A model generated the notes under the pieces. It was not told where the DNA came from and searched no databases. It was given only the letters and a program-made list of their open reading frames with translations. Shown in pieces: positions 25,301 through 37,400 of a stretch of DNA of 64,000 bases (position 1 is its first letter; each line of letters starts with the position of its first letter). The position numbers and the translations under genes were made by a program. The stretch comes from Lentzea jiangxiensis (GTDB lineage: Bacteria > Actinomycetota > Actinomycetes > Mycobacteriales > Pseudonocardiaceae): assembly GCF_900104175.1 (NCBI RefSeq), contig NZ_FNIX01000003.1:124001-188000 (forward strand), written 5' to 3'.

Positions 25301-28300
25301 ACCGACCGCGGCAACGACAACGCCACCACACGTTCGCGACCCACGCCCGACGCGACGAAAGCCCGCGCCACCCGATTCGCCCACGCGTTCAACTCCGCGA
25401 ACGAGAGCGACCGATCCCCCACCACCAACGCGACCGCGTCCGGAGTGGACCGCACCTGGCGCTCGAACACCTCGACGACCGACTTCTCCGTCACCTCGGT
25501 GGCCGTGTCGTTCCACTCCACCAGGACCTGGTGCCGCTCGTCGCCGGTCATCAGCGGCAACTCGGACACCTGTCGTGCCGAGTCGGCGGCGATGGCGTCG
25601 ACGAGCAGCAGGAGGCGGTCGGCGAGGCGGTGGGCCGTGCCGGTGTCGAACAGGTGCGGGTCGTAGGCCAGGTCCAGGCGGAGGCGGTCGTCGAGCACGG
25701 CGCTGAGGGTGAGCGCGAAGGTCGTGGTGTCGCGGGCCTGCACCTCGGCCGCCCGGATGCCGCCGACCTCGGCGACGTCGTTGAGCGGGTAGTTCTCGAA
25801 CACCACGGCGCTGTCGAACAACGACGACCCCGCCGGGACGTCGCTCCACGACCGCAGGTCGGCCAGCGACACGAAGTCGAACCGGCGCGACTCCGTCTGC
25901 GCCGCCTGCACCTCGCCCAGCCAGGTCGCGACCTCGGCGTCGGCGCGCACCGCGACCCTGGCCGGCACGGTGTTGATGAACAGGCCGATCATCTGCTCCA
26001 CGCCCGGCAGCTCACCGGGGCGGCCGGACACCGTCGTGCCGAACACGACGTCGGACTCACCGCTGTAGCGCGACAACAGCAACGCCCACGCGCCCTGCAC
26101 CACGGTGTTGACGGTGAGGCCGTGGCGGCGAGCGGTGCGGCGCAACCGGTCGGTCTGCTCGGCGGTCAGCGCCACCGGCACCGCCGTGGAGGACTCGGTG
26201 GCGTGGTCACGCGCGGGCGGGCGGTCGTAGGGCAGGGCGGTGGGCGCGGAGAAGCCCGCCAGCACCTCACGCCAGTGGCGTTCGGCGTCGGACCGGTCCT
26301 GCGCGTCCAGCCAGCGCAGGTAGTCGCGGAACGGCCGCCGGGACACGACCTCCGGCGCGCTGCCCGCCGTGATCGCCCGGTACTGCTCGCACACCTCGGC
26401 GAACACCTGCGCGAGGCTCCACCCGTCCAGCAGCACGTGGTGGAACGTCCAGACGAGCAGCACCTCGTCGTCGGACAACCGGGCCAGGTCGATCCGCATC
26501 AGCGGTGCCCGGCGCAGGTCGAGGTCCTGTGCCGCGAGCGCTTCCAGCTCGCGTTCGCGGTCCTCTTCCGACAGCGGGCGCCAGTCGTGGTGCGTGGTCG
26601 GCAGGCCGACGTGCGAGTGGATCACCTGCACGGGTCGTTCGACACCATCCCAGACCAGTGCGCCGCGCAGCACCGGCGTGCGGTCGACGACGCGCTGCCA
26701 CGCGGTCGCGAGAGCTCGTCCGTCGGTGACGCCGGTCAACCGCAGGCGCACCTGGTCGAAGTAGGCGGTGGACGACGGATCGGCCAAGCCGTGGAAGAGC
26801 ATTCCCTCCTGCAGCGGCGTCAGCGGGTAGACGTCCTCGACCTCGGCACCGGTGCCGGCCAACCGGTCCACCGCCGCCTGGTCCAACCGCGCCAACGGGA
26901 AGTCCGACGGCGTGCGGCCGCCGGCACCCGGCTCGGCGCAATGCGCCACGATCTCCGCCAGCCCGTTCATCATCGCCTCGGCCACGGCCCGCACCGTCGA
27001 CTCGTCGTGCACGCCGCCGGAGTACAGCCAGGTGAGTTCCAACCGGCCGTTCTCCACCAGTCCGACGACGTCGACCAGGTACGCGCGGGCGTTGCCGGGC
27101 GCGCTGTCCCGGCCGAGCGGGGCGCGGCGAGCGCGAACGAGCCCGTCGTCCTCGGACGCGACGTCCCACTGGCCGTGGTAGTTGAAGCTGATCAACGGGT
27201 GCGGGTCGTCCCGCAGCACCGCCGCCGGGGAGCCGGGAGCGGACAGGTAGCGCAGCGCCGCGTAGCTCTGGCCGCGGCGTGGCAGTGCGCGCACCTGCTC
27301 CTTCACCGACTTCAGCACGCCGCCCCAGTCGCCCTGCGGCACGTGCAGGGCGAGCGGGAACTGGCTGGTGAACCAGCCGACGGTGCGGGAGAGGTCGAGG
27401 TCGTCGGGCACGTCCTCGCGCCCGTGGCCCTCCAGGCCGACCAGCACGCGGTCGTGCCCGGTCCAGCCGGCGAGCGCCCGGCCGAGGGCGCTGAGCAGCA
27501 CGTCGTTGACCTGCGTGCGGTAGACGCCCGGCACCTGGTGCAGCAGCGCGCCGGTGTCGGCGGCGCTGAGCCGCACGGTCACCGACCGGACGTCCTCGGC
27601 GGGGTCGCCGTCGCGGTCCACCGGGATCTCGGCGGGGGCGGAGGCGGCGAAGCCGGTCCAGTGGTCGAGGTCGGCGTCCAGCTCACCCGCGCGCACCCGG
27701 TCGGCCAGCCGGCGGGTCCACGTGGCGAACGCGGTGGTCACCGGTTCGAGCGCGACCGGCTCACCGCGGAGCACCTGGTGGTAGGCGGTGTCGAGGTCGT
27801 CGAGCAGCACGCGCCACGACACACCGTCCACGACGAGGTGGTGCACGGTCAGGAAAAGCCGGCAGCGGCCGTCGCCGAGGCGGAACAGCAGCGCTCGCAG
27901 CAGTGGGCCTTCGGCGAGGTCGAGGCTCGACTGGGCGGCCAGGGCGGCCTCGTCGCAGGTGTGGTCATCAACGCCGGTCAGCACCTGCAGGACGCCGGTG
28001 GGCGGAGTGGGCGAGATGTCCTGGACCCACCGGTCGCCGTCGCGGCGGAAGCGGGTGCGCAGCGCGTCGTGGTGCGCCACCACGGCGTCCACGGCGGTGG
28101 CGAGCGCCCGTTCGTCCACGTCAGGCGTCAGCTCCACGTGCGTGGACATGGTGAAGTGGTGCGGGTTCGCGGGCGCGGTCTCGAAGAACCACTCCTGGAT
28201 CGGCGTCAGCGGCGCGGGACCGCTGACCGGGGCGTCCGGCGCCTGGTCGGCCACGGCGGTCGCGACGGCGGCCAGCTCGGCGACGGTGGGGTGCAGGAAG

Positions 28301-31300
28301 ACGTCCTTGGACGACAACCGCAGGCCTGCCCGGCGGGCGCGGGCGACGAGCTGGATGCTGAGGATGGAGTCGCCGCCCAGCTCGAAGAAGTTGTCCTCGA
28401 CTCCCACGCGGTCGACGCGCAGCACCTCGGCCCAGACGCGCGCCAGCTCCCGTTCGACCGGCGTGGTGGGCTCGACGTGGCGGTCGGCCGCCGTGCGGGC
28501 CTCGGGTGCGGGCAGCGCCCGGCGGTCGACCTTCCCGTTGCCGCTCAACGGAAGCGCGTCCAGCTCCACGAACGCCGACGGCACCATGTAGTCGGGCAGC
28601 TCGCGGGTGAGCCACGTGCGCAGCTCGGCGTGGGCCGGGACCGTGCCCGCCGCGGGCACGAGGTAGGCGACGAGCTGCTTGCGGCCGTCGTCGACGCGGG
28701 CGACGGTGATCGACTGGGCGACGCCGGGGTGGCGCACGAGCAGGGCGTCGATCTCCCCGGTCTCGACGCGGAAGCCGCGGATCTTGACCTGGTCGTCGGT
28801 GCGGCCGACGAACTCCACCACGCCGTGCGCGCGCCAGCGGCCGATGTCGCCGGTGCGGTACATGCGGGAGCCGGGCGGGCCGAACGGGTCGGGCAGGAAC
28901 CGCTCGGCGGTCAGGCCCGGCTGTCCGAGGTAGCCGCGGGCCACGCCGGCGCCCGCGAGGAACAGCTCCCCCGGCACGCCGGCGGGAACCGGGTGCAGCC
29001 CCCGGTCGAGCACGTAGACGGCCATGCCGTCCAACGGCCGGCCGATGGGGATGACATCGGGCACGGTGTCCGTCATCGGGAACGACGTGGCGAACGTCGT
29101 GGTCTCGGTCGGGCCGTAGCCGTCGACCACGGTCAGACCGGGGCAAGCGTCGAGCACACCGCGCACGGCCGCGGCGGGCACCACGTCACCGCCGGTCCAC
29201 ACCTCCCGCAGCCCGGCGAACGCCTCCGGCGCCTCCTGGGCGACCAGCCGGAAGAGACCCGCGGTCAACCAGATCGCGGTCACCCCGTGAGCGACGGCGT
29301 CCCTGATCGCGTCGGCGTCCACGTCGCCCGGCCGTGCCACCACGACCTGACCGCCGCGCAGCAGCGGCACCCACAGCTCGTAGGTGGAGGCGTCGAACGC
29401 CGACGGCGAGTGCAGCAGCACGCGGTCGTGAGCCCCGCCGTCGAAACGGGAGTCCAGTGCCAGCGACACGACGTCGCGGTGCCGCACCGCCACGCCCTTC
29501 GGCGTGCCGGTGGACCCGGAGGTGTGCATGACGTAGGCGAGCTGGTCCGGGTGCACCACGACGGCGGGATCGGCCGCGCCGCTCCGGTCACCGTCGAGCC
29601 GTACGGTGTGGACGGAGCTGACCAGGTTCTCGTTGCGCGCATCGGTGAGCACGACGGCGATCCCGGAGTCGTCGACGACCCGCCGGATGCGGTCGGCCGG
29701 CGCCCGGCCGTCGAGGGGCACGTACGCCGCTCCGGCCTTGACGATCGCCAGCTCGGCGACGACCAGGTCGGCGGACCGTTCCACGAGCAGCCCCACCCGG
29801 TCCTCCGGCCGCACGCCTAGCTCGACCAGCTCACGGGCGAGCCCGTTGGCCCGCGCGTCCAGTTCGGCGTAGGTGAGGGCCGCGTCGCCGGAGATCACGG
29901 CGAGCGCGTCCGGCGTCCGGCGCACCTGCTCGGCGAACAGGCCGGGGATCGTCGCCTCGACCGGCGCGCGATGGGCTTCGTTCCAGCCCACCAGCACCTG
30001 GTCTCGTTCGGCCTCCGAGAGCCACGGCAGCTCCCCCACCGGCCGGTGCGGTTCGGTCGCCACGCCGTCGAGCAGCCGCACGAGGTGGGCGGAGAAGCGC
30101 TCGACCGTGGCGGCGTCGAACAGGTCGGTGTTGTACTCCACCACCCCGTCCAGCAGGCCGTCCCGTTCCTGGAACTCGACGGTCAGGTCGAAGATGGCGT
30201 CCCGCCGGGCCAGTCCGACCCTCTCGACCACCAGGCCCGGCAACCGCGGCGGGGTGCGTTCGGCGTTCTGCAGCAGCACCATCACGTCGAACAACGGGTT
30301 GCGGCTGACGTCGCGGTCCGTGCGCAGGGCGTCGACCACGTGCTCGAGCGGGACCTCGTCGTGGGCGTACGCCTCCTTGACGTTCTCCTTGACCTGGTCC
30401 AGGAACTCGGCGAACGACACCCTGCTGTCCACTGTGGACCTGAGCACGACGGTGTTGACGAAGAACCCGACCAGCCGCTCCAGCCCGGGGCGGTCGCGAC
30501 CGGTGGTCACGGTGCCCACGGCCACGTCGTCCTGGCCGGCGTAGCGGGCCAGCAGCGCCTGGCACCCGGCCATCAGCACGGAGAACAGGATCGTGCCGCG
30601 TTCCTGGGCGAGCGCGCGCAACGCCGCGGTGGTCGTGGCCGGGACGGTGAACGCGTGCGTCGCACCGTTCGTGGTGCGCACCGGCGGACGCGGCCGGTCG
30701 GTGGGCAGCTCCAGCGGAGTGGTGCCGCTCAGCCGCCGCGTCCAGTGCTCGACCTGGCCGCGCAACGCGTCACCGGACAGCCGTTCCCGTTGCCAGGCGG
30801 CGAAGTCGGCGTACTGCAGCGGCAACGCGGGCAGCGCGGCCTGCCGCCCGTCGACGGCCGCCCCGTACAGCTCGCCCAGTTCCTCGGTCAGCACGCCCAT
30901 CGACCAGCCGTCGGTGACGACGTGATGCGCGGTGACCAGCAGAACGTGCTCGTCGTGCGCCAGCCGCACCAGCAACGCGCGCACCAGCGGGCCGCGCCGC
31001 AGGTCGAACGGTCGGGAGTACTCCTCGACCAGCAGCTCGTCCAGATCCCCTGGCGACTCGGCCACCGGCAGGGCGAGGTCGAACGGCGGGTGCACGACCT
31101 GCACACCCACCCCGTCGACCTCGTCGAGCGTGGTGCGCAGCGACTCGTGGCGCGCGACGAGCCCGGTCAGCGCCGCGGTCAGCGCGGCCACGTCCAGGTG
31201 TCCGGTCAGGCGCAGCGCCAGCGCGCTGTTGTAGCCGGAGCCGCCGGGCTGGAAGCCGTCCAGGAACCACAGGCGCTGCTGCGGGAACGACAGCGGCAAC

Positions 31301-31425
31301 GGTCGGGTCCGGTCGGCCGGTCTGATGGCGTCGGCCTGCTGCGAGCGGCCGGAGAGGCGGCGGCGCATCTGCTCGCGCAGGTGCGGGGGCAGCGCGGCGA
31401 TGCGGTCCTCGATCGACGACGACAT
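11947..31425 (-). CDS. NRPS B: pentamodular synthetase, modules 5-9, ending in E
   Basis: Synthetase of 6492 aa with the order C-A-T-E, C-A-T, C-A-T-E, C-A-T, C-A-T-E. The start is ATG 31425, eight to nine bases after AGGAGA; the longer GTG 31443 frame adds six residues and overlaps the NRPS A stop. The N-terminal helix [18 protein letters not shown] looks like a docking segment. Carrier serines lie in LGGDSI near residues 1016, 2485, 3524, 4982 and 6002. The E motif [10 protein letters not shown] occurs near 1198, 3697 and 6190. C domains after E domains have the DCL form ([11 protein letters not shown]); the others have the LCL form ([13 protein letters not shown]). No thioesterase domain follows the last E, so release needs an external enzyme. 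This order also makes chain length and chirality internally consistent. Confidence 0.95.
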   Translation of the reverse strand: MSSSIEDRIAALPPHLREQMRRRLSGRSQQADAIRPADRTRPLPLSFPQQRLWFLDGFQPGGSGYNSALALRLTGHLDVAALTAALTGLVARHESLRTTLDEVDGVGVQVVHPPFDLALPVAESPGDLDELLVEEYSRPFDLRRGPLVRALLVRLAHDEHVLLVTAHHVVTDGWSMGVLTEELGELYGAAVDGRQAALPALPLQYADFAAWQRERLSGDALRGQVEHWTRRLSGTTPLELPTDRPRPPVRTTNGATHAFTVPATTTAALRALAQERGTILFSVLMAGCQALLARYAGQDDVAVGTVTTGRDRPGLERLVGFFVNTVVLRSTVDSRVSFAEFLDQVKENVKEAYAHDEVPLEHVVDALRTDRDVSRNPLFDVMVLLQNAERTPPRLPGLVVERVGLARRDAIFDLTVEFQERDGLLDGVVEYNTDLFDAATVERFSAHLVRLLDGVATEPHRPVGELPWLSEAERDQVLVGWNEAHRAPVEATIPGLFAEQVRRTPDALAVISGDAALTYAELDARANGLARELVELGVRPEDRVGLLVERSADLVVAELAIVKAGAAYVPLDGRAPADRIRRVVDDSGIAVVLTDARNENLVSSVHTVRLDGDRSGAADPAVVVHPDQLAYVMHTSGSTGTPKGVAVRHRDVVSLALDSRFDGGAHDRVLLHSPSAFDASTYELWVPLLRGGQVVVARPGDVDADAIRDAVAHGVTAIWLTAGLFRLVAQEAPEAFAGLREVWTGGDVVPAAAVRGVLDACPGLTVVDGYGPTETTTFATSFPMTDTVPDVIPIGRPLDGMAVYVLDRGLHPVPAGVPGELFLAGAGVARGYLGQPGLTAERFLPDPFGPPGSRMYRTGDIGRWRAHGVVEFVGRTDDQVKIRGFRVETGEIDALLVRHPGVAQSITVARVDDGRKQLVAYLVPAAGTVPAHAELRTWLTRELPDYMVPSAFVELDALPLSGNGKVDRRALPAPEARTAADRHVEPTTPVERELARVWAEVLRVDRVGVEDNFFELGGDSILSIQLVARARRAGLRLSSKDVFLHPTVAELAAVATAVADQAPDAPVSGPAPLTPIQEWFFETAPANPHHFTMSTHVELTPDVDERALATAVDAVVAHHDALRTRFRRDGDRWVQDISPTPPTGVLQVLTGVDDHTCDEAALAAQSSLDLAEGPLLRALLFRLGDGRCRLFLTVHHLVVDGVSWRVLLDDLDTAYHQVLRGEPVALEPVTTAFATWTRRLADRVRAGELDADLDHWTGFAASAPAEIPVDRDGDPAEDVRSVTVRLSAADTGALLHQVPGVYRTQVNDVLLSALGRALAGWTGHDRVLVGLEGHGREDVPDDLDLSRTVGWFTSQFPLALHVPQGDWGGVLKSVKEQVRALPRRGQSYAALRYLSAPGSPAAVLRDDPHPLISFNYHGQWDVASEDDGLVRARRAPLGRDSAPGNARAYLVDVVGLVENGRLELTWLYSGGVHDESTVRAVAEAMMNGLAEIVAHCAEPGAGGRTPSDFPLARLDQAAVDRLAGTGAEVEDVYPLTPLQEGMLFHGLADPSSTAYFDQVRLRLTGVTDGRALATAWQRVVDRTPVLRGALVWDGVERPVQVIHSHVGLPTTHHDWRPLSEEDRERELEALAAQDLDLRRAPLMRIDLARLSDDEVLLVWTFHHVLLDGWSLAQVFAEVCEQYRAITAGSAPEVVSRRPFRDYLRWLDAQDRSDAERHWREVLAGFSAPTALPYDRPPARDHATESSTAVPVALTAEQTDRLRRTARRHGLTVNTVVQGAWALLLSRYSGESDVVFGTTVSGRPGELPGVEQMIGLFINTVPARVAVRADAEVATWLGEVQAAQTESRRFDFVSLADLRSWSDVPAGSSLFDSAVVFENYPLNDVAEVGGIRAAEVQARDTTTFALTLSAVLDDRLRLDLAYDPHLFDTGTAHRLADRLLLLVDAIAADSARQVSELPLMTGDERHQVLVEWNDTATEVTEKSVVEVFERQVRSTPDAVALVVGDRSLSFAELNAWANRVARAFVASGVGRERVVALSLPRSVEFVVALLAIWKAGGVYLPVDPSLPADRVEFLLQDANPVLVVRGELPETDGSTDLEPVDPEQAAYVIYTSGSTGRPKGVVVEHGSLVNLLVNHREDFVAGNRLRVALSAVFSFDTSLEGIVLMADGHELHVLDEDVRLDPSALVRYVRDRRIDFLDLTPSYARQLVEAGLVDGEHRPKVLMLGGEAIGDDLWRRLADVPGTASYNFYGPTESTVDALSGRITGTGRPVVGRPLSNTRAYVLDEDLEPVPVGVPGELHLAGVQLARGYLGRAGLTADRFLADPFGAPGDRMYRTGDRVRWLADGTLDYLGRTDDQVKIRGFRIEPGEVEAALTQHPDVREAVVIARQDEGHQRLVAYVTGTATDLRTWLGQRLPDYLVPAAFVELDAIPLNANGKVDRRALPAPDFTGARTEHVAPRTDVEREVAAIWSEVLGVPGIGVRDDFFELGGDSILSIRVISRLRAAFDVEMSPRALFSHPTVAGIAALVAESAQAGLAEIPVVPRDGGLPLSFAQQRLWFLDEFEPGGVEYLTPSILRLRGPLDVDALNAALTTLVARHESLRTTFETVDGRGVQVVHPPRPVEVPVVDVTEQELAHVLTRETTTPFDLRRGPLVRVLLARLGEDDHVLSLVLHHIVTDGWSNGVLLGELGACYEAATGGGEAELPGLPVQYADFAVWQRNSSTEEVLREHLAHWRRALDGVRPLELPTDRPRPATRDKQGALVHFQVPAEVTDRLRALARRHDGTLFMALVAACQAVFSRWSGQRDVAVGTVVSGRDRTELEGLVGFFVNTLVLRCDVDPREGFGHLLGQVRETVLDAFAHQDVPFERVVDEVHPVRDPSRTPLFQAMVVLQNTGGDEPRLPGLRVEELPPPSVAAGFDVSFQFQEVDGRLEAVLTYDTALFDTATAERLVAHVGVLLDGATAEPDLAVADLPLLTDDELVDVLERWNDTGTAGPVPAYHEVFGDRAARTPDATALVDGARSWTFAELNADANRIAHHLIAAGVGPESVVALALPRSAELVLAILAVLKAGGAYLPVDPQHPAERIAFVLDDARPVLVVVADGSVHGDLPHVRLDDPAVGARPATDPSDADRTAPLRPEHAAYVIYTSGSTGRPKGVVVEHRNLAALVADHHARLLPRDGRVLRGIATAAYTFDASWEGLLLLAAGHELHLLDDDVRLDPRAVVEHIALHGIDFLSCTPSYLRQLLPEGVLERPLLLALGGEAVGEPLWRALAEADGVTAVNLYGPTECTVDSVWTEITGRDLPVIGTPGQGLRAYVLDAGLRPQPVGVPGELHLAGDQVTRGYLNRPGLTADRFVADPFGPPGSRMYRTGDLVRWTADGVLEYRGRADDQVKIRGYRVEPGEVEAALAGLPGVAQAVVVAQEVEPGTHRLVGYVVGTVEVDELRARLKLRLPDHLVPSLFVLLDELPTTDSGKVDRRALPAPDAGGAQDHVAPRTAVERELARVWAEALRVDRVGVHDNFFGLGGDSILSIQVVSKARQAGLELATRDLFTHQTIAELATVVRTDEPRTELPEIAGPAPLTPIQRWYLDSHTDDPHHFTMSVHLELADDVDVAAVTRALAAVVAHHEALRTRFTRVDGEWVQDVADAAVELERHDVSTVEEEALVTAARAGLDITRGPVMRALLFSGKRLSLVVHHLVVDGVSWRILLGDLETAYRQAVAGERIILDPVGTRFTQWAHRLAEHVRSGAFDAELPHWAAALDVPGDVPVDRDGLNTAGSTRVVSVRLGREHTDALLHRVPDVYRTQVNDVLLSALGRALSAWTGRDRVAVTMEGHGREDVLDGVDTSRTVGWFTTQYPVALTVPAGDWGVVLKSVKEQLRAVPGRGFGFEALRQLRANSLTGSALPPVSFNYHGRFDVAAAEEGLVRGRLDDRGADSAADSPRPFQLDVVGGVEDGELVLSWFYSEHLHDESTVRTVAEAVVRGLAEIVAHCAEPGAGGRTPSDFPLARLDQAAVDRLVGTGAEVEDVYPLTPLQTGMLFHTLVDDTSTAYSNRFRLRLSGVSDPDALAEACRRVVNRTPVLRGGVAWEGVEAPVQIVRHRVDVPITVHDWRHLPVEEHDASVGGEELDLTTPPLLRLAVARLTDDEVALFWTAHHVLLDGWSFAQVLAEVCEQYTAVVRGAEPELPPRRPFRDYLRWLAAQDTAAAERHWRQVLAGVEAPTPLPWDRSPVQAHRAESSASVHVELDAGRSAALNRVARAGGLTANTVVQGAWALLLSRYSGESDVVFGTTVSGRPAELPGIGSMVGMFINTVPTRVRVDLGAPVLPWLRDLQAAQTESRRFDFVSLADLRSWSDVPAGSSLFDSAVVFENYPVDELLDDSQGVRVLEVEGADTTSFPLALSANLGDRLRLELDYDPRLFDAATVERLAARLAVVLEGIATDPARALGELPLMTDDERRQVLVEWNATDGEVSAQSVVEVFESQAEATPDATALVVGDRSLSFAELNAWANRVARVFAASGVGPERVVALSLPRSVEFVVALLAIWKAGGVYLPVDPSLPADRVDFLLRDAAPVLVVRGSLPGADDQDASNPARVRGDHAAYVIYTSGSSGRPKGVVVEHGSLVNLLVNHREDFVAGNRLRVALSAVFSFDTSLEGIVLMADGHELHVLDEDVRLDPSALVRYVRDRRIDFLDLTPSYARQLVEAGLVDGEHRPKVLMLGGEAIGDDLWRRLADVPGTASYNFYGPTESTVDALSCRITADAPVAVGRPLLNVRAHVLDEQLRPVPVGVPGELFLAGAQLARGYLGRAGLTADRFLADPFGGPGERMYRTGDRARWLADGTLDYLGRTDDQVKIRGHRVEPGEVEAVLSQHPGVREAVVIARRVDGHQRLVAYVTGATADLRPWLADRVPDYLVPSAFVELDAIPLNANGKVDRRALPEPDLRAAAPAYRAPRTPAEERVCRIWADVLGVPRVGLDDNFFELGGDSILSIRVVSRLRAELDAPVSPRVLFTSPTVARLVEEIGAGTGAAEDVIPRTSRDGALPLSFAQQRLWFLDQFEPESTDYLSPSLLRLRGPLDVDALNAALTALVARHESLRTTFDGVDGQGVQVVHPPHPVEVPVLHVLGGEDGLAEVLERESTRPFDLARGPLLRPLLVRVAEDDHVLLLLAHHIITDGWSNGVLTAELNALYRGEALPDLPIQYADYAAWQRERLTGPLADEQLSFWRDRLAGVTPLELPTDRPRPAVRTNRGAVHLFTLPVDVAEALKALARQQDGTLFMALVAACQVLFARWSRQDDIAVGTVTSGRDRAELEGLVGFFVNTLVLRSTVDGSATFREFLGEVRGGVLDAFAHQDVPFERVVDELRPDRDTSRTPLFQSMVILQNTPDAVPELPGLRVEDLPLPKVAANFDLTWEFQEDDDALHAAVNYNTDLFDAATVERMAGHLRVLLTAAATDPDRPLADLPLMDEDEQRTVLHAWNDTAHAVPDATITDLFEAQVRRTPEATAVVDGGEAWTYAELNARANRVAHRLIAQGVGPGRYVAISLPRSAELLVAVLAVLKAGAAYVPVEPDQPADRVAFVLGDARPVLVLDDRDFLRGEDGRDDDPGDRDRTTPLSTGDAAYVIYTSGSTGRPKGVVVEHRSVVDYLVWAIEVYGGLRGAAVLHSPVSFDLTVTTLFGPLLAGGRIVVSDLDEDAVPVEQAAFLKATPSHLSLLGAVPAELSPTGDLVVGGEQLLGAVVDEWRRAHPTAVVINEYGPTEATVGCMEHRVEPGEPVDPGPVPIGHAAWNTRLYVVDDQLRPVPLGVPGELCIAGDGLARGYLNRPGLTAASFVACPFGVPGERMYRSGDLVRRRADGVVEYLGRIDDQVKIRGHRVEPGEVESALLRHPRVAEAAVVAADTGQGHARLVAYFVAAGEVDIAELRAFLADRLPAYMVPSAFVAVPVLPVTPNGKLDRAALPAPEPLADGGSEYVAPRTPVETTLARVWADVLGAERVGLRDNFFELGGDSILVIQVVSRARKAGLTLTTKSLFRNQTIEALAPFVTELEAEPVNTAEVVGDVPLTPIQRWFFETRTTVHHFAQSMLLELTADLDEAALESGLAALMAHHDALRMRFEHAGGEWRQHNAPVEPGAVLERYDLSAIGEPERQAHMVKIADEAHAGFDLAEGPLYRFVLFHGDDMPAPLLFLTVHHLVVDGVSWRILLDDLDTAYRQAARGEAVDLGAKSTSFREWADGLTRHVAGGALDHEVDHWASALGAAPLPVDHEEPTPGTAAAEVHVVLDAQDTDALLHDAPTAYRTRINDVLLAALASALSRFTGERTVSLDMEGHGREDVLGADLSRTVGWFTTLYPVGLTLPGDGASWRDLVKAVRRQLRTVPGNGFGFGALKHLGAPDVRERLAGRGPQVVFNYLGQSGSTTEEASGGLYRTVLDPIGQDGDPTDRGPHLLEVVGGVAAGELRFTWHYQPDRHDEATVRRVAEDFLDALRGIAADCRSGR
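16310..19359 (-). other. Module 8 (DCL-A-T), predicted L-basic residue
   Basis: Pocket read as DTEDMGFVD, identical to module 6. Glu239, Asp278 and Asp331 make it acidic, which suggests Arg, Lys, ornithine or a cyclic guanidino amino acid. I cannot match it to a defined code. Confidence 0.7.
17281..17603 (-). repeat. Near-identical A-domain tract, module 8 copy
   Basis: Compared base by base with 24763-25085 at a constant offset of 7482, this stretch shows seven differences in 323 positions, all synonymous. Similarity continues with more changes on both sides. It encodes the substrate-pocket core of the A domain, so the two modules must select the same residue. Confidence 0.85.
19360..23799 (-). 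other. Module 7 (LCL-A-T-E), predicted D-basic residue
   Basis: Pocket read as DAESAGLVD. Glu239 with Ser278 resembles Lys-type codes such as DAESIGSVC, but the match is partial; ornithine or another cationic residue is possible. The E domain is intact, with [10 protein letters not shown] and [12 protein letters not shown]. Confidence 0.68.
23800..26849 (-). other. Module 6 (DCL-A-T), predicted L-basic residue
   Basis: Pocket read as DTEDMGFVD, with the same acidic trio as module 8. The condensation domain is of the DCL type, in agreement with the E domain of module 5. Confidence 0.7.
24763..25085 (-). repeat. Near-identical A-domain tract, module 6 copy
   Basis: Partner of 17281-17603. All seven differences on the plus strand are G to A in this copy, at silent codon positions. 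This indicates a recent duplication or gene conversion within one gene. Confidence 0.85.
26850..31425 (-). other. Module 5 (LCL-A-T-E), predicted D-Val
   Basis: Pocket read as DAYWWGGTF, a valine-type code of the xxxWxGGTF family. The first C domain is LCL and accepts the L-Val chain from NRPS A. The E domain with [10 protein letters not shown] makes D-Val. Confidence 0.78.
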
Positions 31426-31439
31426 GGTGTGGTGTCTCC

Positions 31440-34400
31440 TCACAGTTCCTGGTTGGCGCCGTCTTCGAGGGCGAGTCGTTCGAGCTCGAGCAGGATCTTC
31501 TCCTCGACCAGTCCCGCGAGGTCGGCGACCGTGCGGGCGGTGAGGACGTCGTGCGGGGTCAGCGGCACGTCGAAGGCCGCGCGGCAGCGGGACGTGACGA
31601 GCAGGCTGCGCATGGAGTCGCCGCCGAGTGCGATGAAGTCGTCCTCGGCGCCGACGCGCTCCACACCCAGCACCTCGGCCCAGATCGCGGCCATGACCTC
31701 CTCGGTCTCGGTCCTGGGCGCCACGTACCTCGCGGCGGGCGCGGTCACCGACGGTTCGGGTAGCGCGGCCCGGTCGACCTTCCCGTTGGCGCTCAACGGC
31801 AACGCGTCGAGCGCGACGAACACCGAGGGCACCATGTAGTCGGGCAGGGACCGTCCCGCGAACGCCGTCAGCTCCGCCGGTTCCGGAGCACGAGCGGGGT
31901 CGGCGGGCACCAGGTAGGCCACGAGCCGCTTGCCGCCGAGGTCGTCCTCGCGGACCACCACGACCAGCCCGCCCACGCCGGGATGCCGTGCCAGCACCGC
32001 CTCGACCTCACCGAGCTCGATGCGGAAGCCGCGCAGCTTCACCTGGTCGTCGGCGCGGCCGGCGAACTCCAGCACACCACCGGGCAGCCACCGCACGACG
32101 TCGCCGGTGCGGTACATCCGCTCCCCCGGTGTGCCGAACGGGCAGGCGACGAACCTGGAGGCCGTGAGGCCGGGCCGGTCGAGGTACCCGCGGGCCAGAC
32201 CGGCACCCGCGAGGTAGAGCTCGCCCGGCACACCGATCGGCACCGGGCGCAGCCGGTCGTCCAGCACGTACGTGCCCATGCCGTCGAGCGCGGAGCCGAT
32301 CGGCACGGTGTCCGGCACGTCGTCCTGGCCGGTCATCCGGTACGAGGTGGCGAACGTCGTGGTCTCGGTCGGCCCGTACCCGTCGGCCACCACCAGACCG
32401 GGACAGGCCGCCAGCACCCGGCGGACCGCGGCGGCAGGCACGACGTCACCGCCGGTCCACACCTCGTTCACGCCCGCCAGGCAGTCCGGCGAGTCCTGCG
32501 CCAGCACGCGGAACAGGCCCGCGGTCAGCCAGAGCGCCGTCACGCCGTGCGCGGTGACCAGGTCGCGCAACGCGGCAGCGTCGAGGTCTTCCGGCGGCGC
32601 GACGACCACCCGGCCACCCCGCAGCAGCGGCACCCACAGCTCGTAGGTCGACGCGTCGAACGCCAGCGGCGAGTGCAGGAGCACGGTCCGGTGCGCCGGG
32701 CTGTCGAACCGGGAGTCCAGTGCCAGCGCGGCGACGTCCCGGTGCCGCACCGCGACACCCTTGGGCGTGCCGGTCGAGCCCGAGGTGAACTCCACGTAGG
32801 CCAGTCCGTCCGGGTGCGTGGTGATGGCGGGCCGATCGGCCGACTGCTCGCCGTCGGGGACCACGACGTGCCCGTCGAACGGGACGACGTCCGAATCGGT
32901 GATCAGCACCCGGCTCCCGGCCTGCTCCAGCACCAGTCGTTGCCGTTCCGCCGGAGCCCTGCTGTCCAGCGGCAGGTACGCGCCGCCCGCCTTGAGCACG
33001 GCGAGCACCGCCACCACGACGTCGGCGGATCGGCGCAGCAGCACGCCGACGCGTTCCTCGGGGCGCACGCCGAGCGAGATCAGCCGCTGTGCCAACCGGT
33101 TCGCGCGAGCGTCCAGCCCGGCATAGGTGAGCGACGTGTCGCCGGCGACCACGGCCGTCTCGTCGGGCGTCCGGTCCACCTGTGCGGCGAACAGCTCCAC
33201 GACGGTCGCGTGCGGAACGCGGAGCTCCGCCCGCTCCGGGAGGACGAGCCGCCGCTCGGCCTCGCCGAGGACGTCGACCTCGCCCACGGCCCGGTCAGGA
33301 TCGGCGGCCAGGCCGAGCAACGCCGTGGCGAGGTGGCCCCCGACGCGCTCGACCGTGGCGGGGTCGAACAGCGCCGGGTCGTAGCTCAGCCGGAACTCCA
33401 GCTCCTCGCCGGGGCGAACCCCCACGCTCAGCGGGTAGTTGGTCGTCTCCACGGCGTCCAGGTCGCGGACGGTGACGCCGTGGGTCGCGACCTCGTCGAC
33501 CGGGTAGTTCTCGAACACCACGATGCTGCTGAACAGCTCCGTGCCGGTCCACGCCTGCAGGTCCGCGAGCGACACGTGCTCGAACCGCCGGGCCTCGGCC
33601 TGCTCCGCCTGCAGCCTCCTCAGCCACACCGCGACCGGCTCGTCCTCCGCGATCGCCGTCCGCACGGGCAGGGTGTTGATGAACATGCCGGTGATGGCGT
33701 CCGCGCCGGCCAGCTCGACCGGGCGGCCGGACACGGTGGAACCGAAGCACACGTCGTTCTGCCCGCTGTAGCGCGACAGCAGCAGCGCCCACGCGCCCTG
33801 CACGACGGCGTTGAGCGTCAACCCGTTGCGCTGGGCGAACTCGCGCAACCCGTTGCCGGGCAGCGTCATCGTGGTCCACTCGGCGGAGCGGGTGGCGTGA
33901 CCCGGTTCGGCGGGCCGGTCGAGCGGCAGCGGTGTGGGGGCCTCGAACCCGCGCAGCGCCTGCCGCCAGTGCGTTTCCGCCTCGGCCGGGTCCTGTGTGG
34001 ACAGCCAGCGCAGGTAGTCGCCGAACGGGCGGCGGGACGGGAGCTCCGCCCAGCGCCCGGCGGTGAAGGCCGCGTAGCAGGTGATCACGTCGTTGAGCAC
34101 CTGGAACGTGCTCCACCCGTCGAGCAGCACGTGGTGGAACGTCCACCCGACCCGCACGGCCGTGTCCGACTCGCGCGTCAGGTCCAGCCGCATCAGCGGC
34201 GCGGTGCCGAGGTCGAGTTCGCCGACAGCCACACCGCCACCCGGCAGGTCGACCTCGCGGCACACCACCTGCACCGGCCGGTCGACGCCCTCCCACACGA
34301 CGCGGCTGCGCAGGATCGGCGTGCGTGCCACCACTTCGCGCCACGCACGCTCCAGCGCCTCCACGTCCGTGACGCCGTCGAGGACGAAGGAGAGCCGTTC

Positions 34401-34489
34401 GGTGTAGAGGCCTTCGTGGCCGTGGGACAGGCTGTGGAACACCATGCCCGCCTGCATCGGCGTCAACGGATAGACGTCCTCGACGTCAC
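31440..34489 (-). other. Module 4 (DCL-A-T), predicted L-Val
   Basis: Pocket read as DAYWWGGTF, a valine-type code. The carrier motif is LGGDSM. The C domain is slightly short in its N-terminal half but keeps FHHVLLDGW. Confidence 0.75.
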
Positions 34490-37400
34490 GGCCGTCTCCG
34501 ACGATCCGGTCCACCGCGGCCTGGTCCAGGCCCGCCAACGGGAAGTCCGACGGCGTCCGGCCGCCCGCACCCGGCTCGGCGCAGTGCGTCACGACCTCCC
34601 GCAACGCCGACGTCATCGCCTCGGCCAAGGCCCGCACCGTCGCCTCGTCGTGCACCTCGTCGCTGTAGTACCAGGTGAGCTGGAGCCGCTTGTCCTGAAC
34701 CGCACCGACGACGTCGAGCAGGTGGTGCCGGGGCGTGTCGGGCGCGGCGTCCGCACCCAGTCCACCGATCGTGCGGAACGCTTCGCCGCCCGCGGCACCG
34801 TCGAACTGCCCGAGGTAGTTGAACGCGACAGCCGGCCGCACTCCGCCGTACCGCGCGCCGTGGCCGATGCCGCGCCGGGGCACCGCGCGCAGCCGTTCCT
34901 TGGTCGCTTTCAGCACCTCGCCCCAGTCCCCGGCCGGCACGTCGAGCGCCACCGGGAACACCGAGGTGAACCAGCCGACCGTGCGGGACAGGTCCACACC
35001 GTCGAGGAAGTCGCCGTCGCGGCCGTGGCCCTCCAGGTCGACCAGCACCCGGTCCCGGCCCGTCCACCCCGCCAGCACCCGTCCCAACGCGCTGAGCAGC
35101 ACGTCGTTGACCTGCGTGCGGTACACGGCGGGCACGTCCTGCAACAGCGCCCTGGTCAGGTCGGCGTCCAGCTCGACCGCGACACCGCGCACGGAACCGG
35201 TCGTGCCGGTGCCGTGGCGGTCGACGGGCACGGCGGGGTCGCCGGTCACGCCCGCCCAGTGGTCGGCCTCGTCGTCGAACCCGCCACCGGCGGTGTACTC
35301 GGCGAGGCGCAGCGCCCACTCGCGGAACGACGTCGTCTTGGCCGTGAGGACGACCTCCTCACCGCGCAGGGCCTGGCCGTAGGCGGTCTCCAGGTCCTCC
35401 AGCAGGACCCGCCACGACACCCCGTCGACGACCAGGTGGTGCGCGGTGAGCCGCAGCGTGCGGGACGTGAGCGTGGCCCGCAGCAGCGGTCCGCGGCTCA
35501 GGTCGAACCCGGAGTCCACTTCGGACAGCACGTCGGTGGGACCGACCGGCGGGTTGTGCTGCCGCCAGCCGGAGCCCGTGCGGTCGAACCGCATCCGCAG
35601 TGCGTCGTGGTGTTCCACCAGGCCCGCCAACGCCTTGCGCAACGCCGCAGGGTCGACCTCGTCGGTGAACTCGACCTCGACGAACTGGTCGAAGTGCTCG
35701 GGATGCGGCGGCTCGGTGTCGAGGAACCAGCGCTGGATCGGGGTGAGCGGAACCTCGCCGGCCACCGGTCCCTGCGGCACACCGGCCGTGGTCTGGGCAG
35801 CAGGCACGGCCGCCGCGAGCGCGGCCACCGTGGGGTGGTTGAACAGATCCCGCGGCGCCAGGCCGTAGCCCGCCTGCCGGGCCCGCGACACGACCTGGAT
35901 GCTGATGATCGAGTCACCGCCCAGCTCGAAGAAGTCGTCCTCGACGCCGACCCGCTCGAGTCCCAGCACCTGCGCCCAGATGTCCGCGAGCACGCGCTCG
36001 GCTTCCGTGCGCGGCTCGACGTGCCGGGCGCCGGTCGTCTCCCACTCCGGCGCGGGCAGCGCCTTGCGGTCGAGCTTTCCGTTGCCGGTCAACGGAAGGC
36101 GGTCCAGGTGCACGAACGACGAGGGCACCATGTGGTCGGGCAGGGTCCGCGCCAGGAACGCGCGCAGGTCGACGCCCCGGCCGCCCACGACGTAGCCGAC
36201 GAGGACCTTGCGCCCGGCGTGCTCGCGGACGTCGGCGACCGCGGCGGTGACGTCGTCGTGCGCTTCGAGCGCGGCCTCGACCTCGCCGAGCTCGATGCGG
36301 AAGCCGCGGATCTTGACCTGGTGGTCGGCGCGGCCGAGGTAGTCGAGCCGGCCGTCCTTCCAGCGCGCCAGGTCGCCCGTGCGGTACATGCGGGAGCCGG
36401 GCTCGCCGAACGGGTCGGCGACGAACCGGGACGCGGTCAGGCCCGGCCGGTTGAGGTACCCGCGGGCCAGTCCGGCGCCGGCGACGTGCATCTCGCCGAC
36501 GACGCCGGGCGGCACCGGCCGCAGGTCCTCGTCGAGGACGTACACGCGCAGGTCCGGGATGGGTTCGCCGACGGTGCCGTCCGCGGGTGTCCACGTGACG
36601 TGCACGGTGGTCTCGGTGATGCCGTACATGTTGATCAGCTCGCCGGGACCGTTCCAGGCCGCCAGCTTGCGCACGTCCAGCGCCTCACCGCCGAAGACCA
36701 CGTACCGCAGGGAGAGGTCCCGCGGTTGTTCGGCGATCAGCTGGTAGAAGGCCGACGGCGTCTGGTTGAGCACCGTGACCCGTTCCCGCGCCAGCAGTGC
36801 GGCGAACTCGCGCGGCGAGCGCGACACCTCGTGCGGCACGACCACGAGCCGCCCGCCGTGCAGCAGCGGCCCCCACAGCTCCCACACCGAGAAGTCGAAG
36901 GCGTAGCTGTGGAACAGGGTCCACACGTCGTCGGCACCGAACCCGAACCAGGCGTCGGTGGCCGAGAACAACCGGGCCACGTTGGCGTGCGGCACGACGA
37001 CGCCCTTGGGCCTGCCGGTGGAACCGGACGTGTAGATGACGTACGCGGGATTTTCCGGCCGCAGCAGCACTTCCGGTGCCGTGGACGGCATGCCGGACAG
37101 GTCCGGCAGCTCGGTCAGCACGGTCACCGGCCGGGTGTCCTCGACCATCCCCGCGATCCGGTCCTCCGGGTAGGACGGGTCGATCGGCAGGTAGGCCGCG
37201 CCGGACTTGAGCACGCCCAGCACCGCCACGACCAGGTCGGTCGACCGCGGCAGCCGCAGCGCGACGTACTCCTCCGGTCCGGCACCGCGTCCGGCCAGCA
37301 GGTGCGCCAGCCGGTTGGCGCGGGCGTCGAGCTCGGCGTAGCTCAGGTGCTCGCCCTCGCAGGTGACCGCGACGGCGTCCGGGGTGCGCGCGGCCTGCTC

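Noticed and set aside
15379-29820. Plus-strand open frame of 4813 codons antisense to NRPS B
   Set aside because: It mirrors the third-position GC bias of the NRPS. Its translation is His/Gln/Arg-rich without domains, while the minus strand has perfect NRPS motifs.
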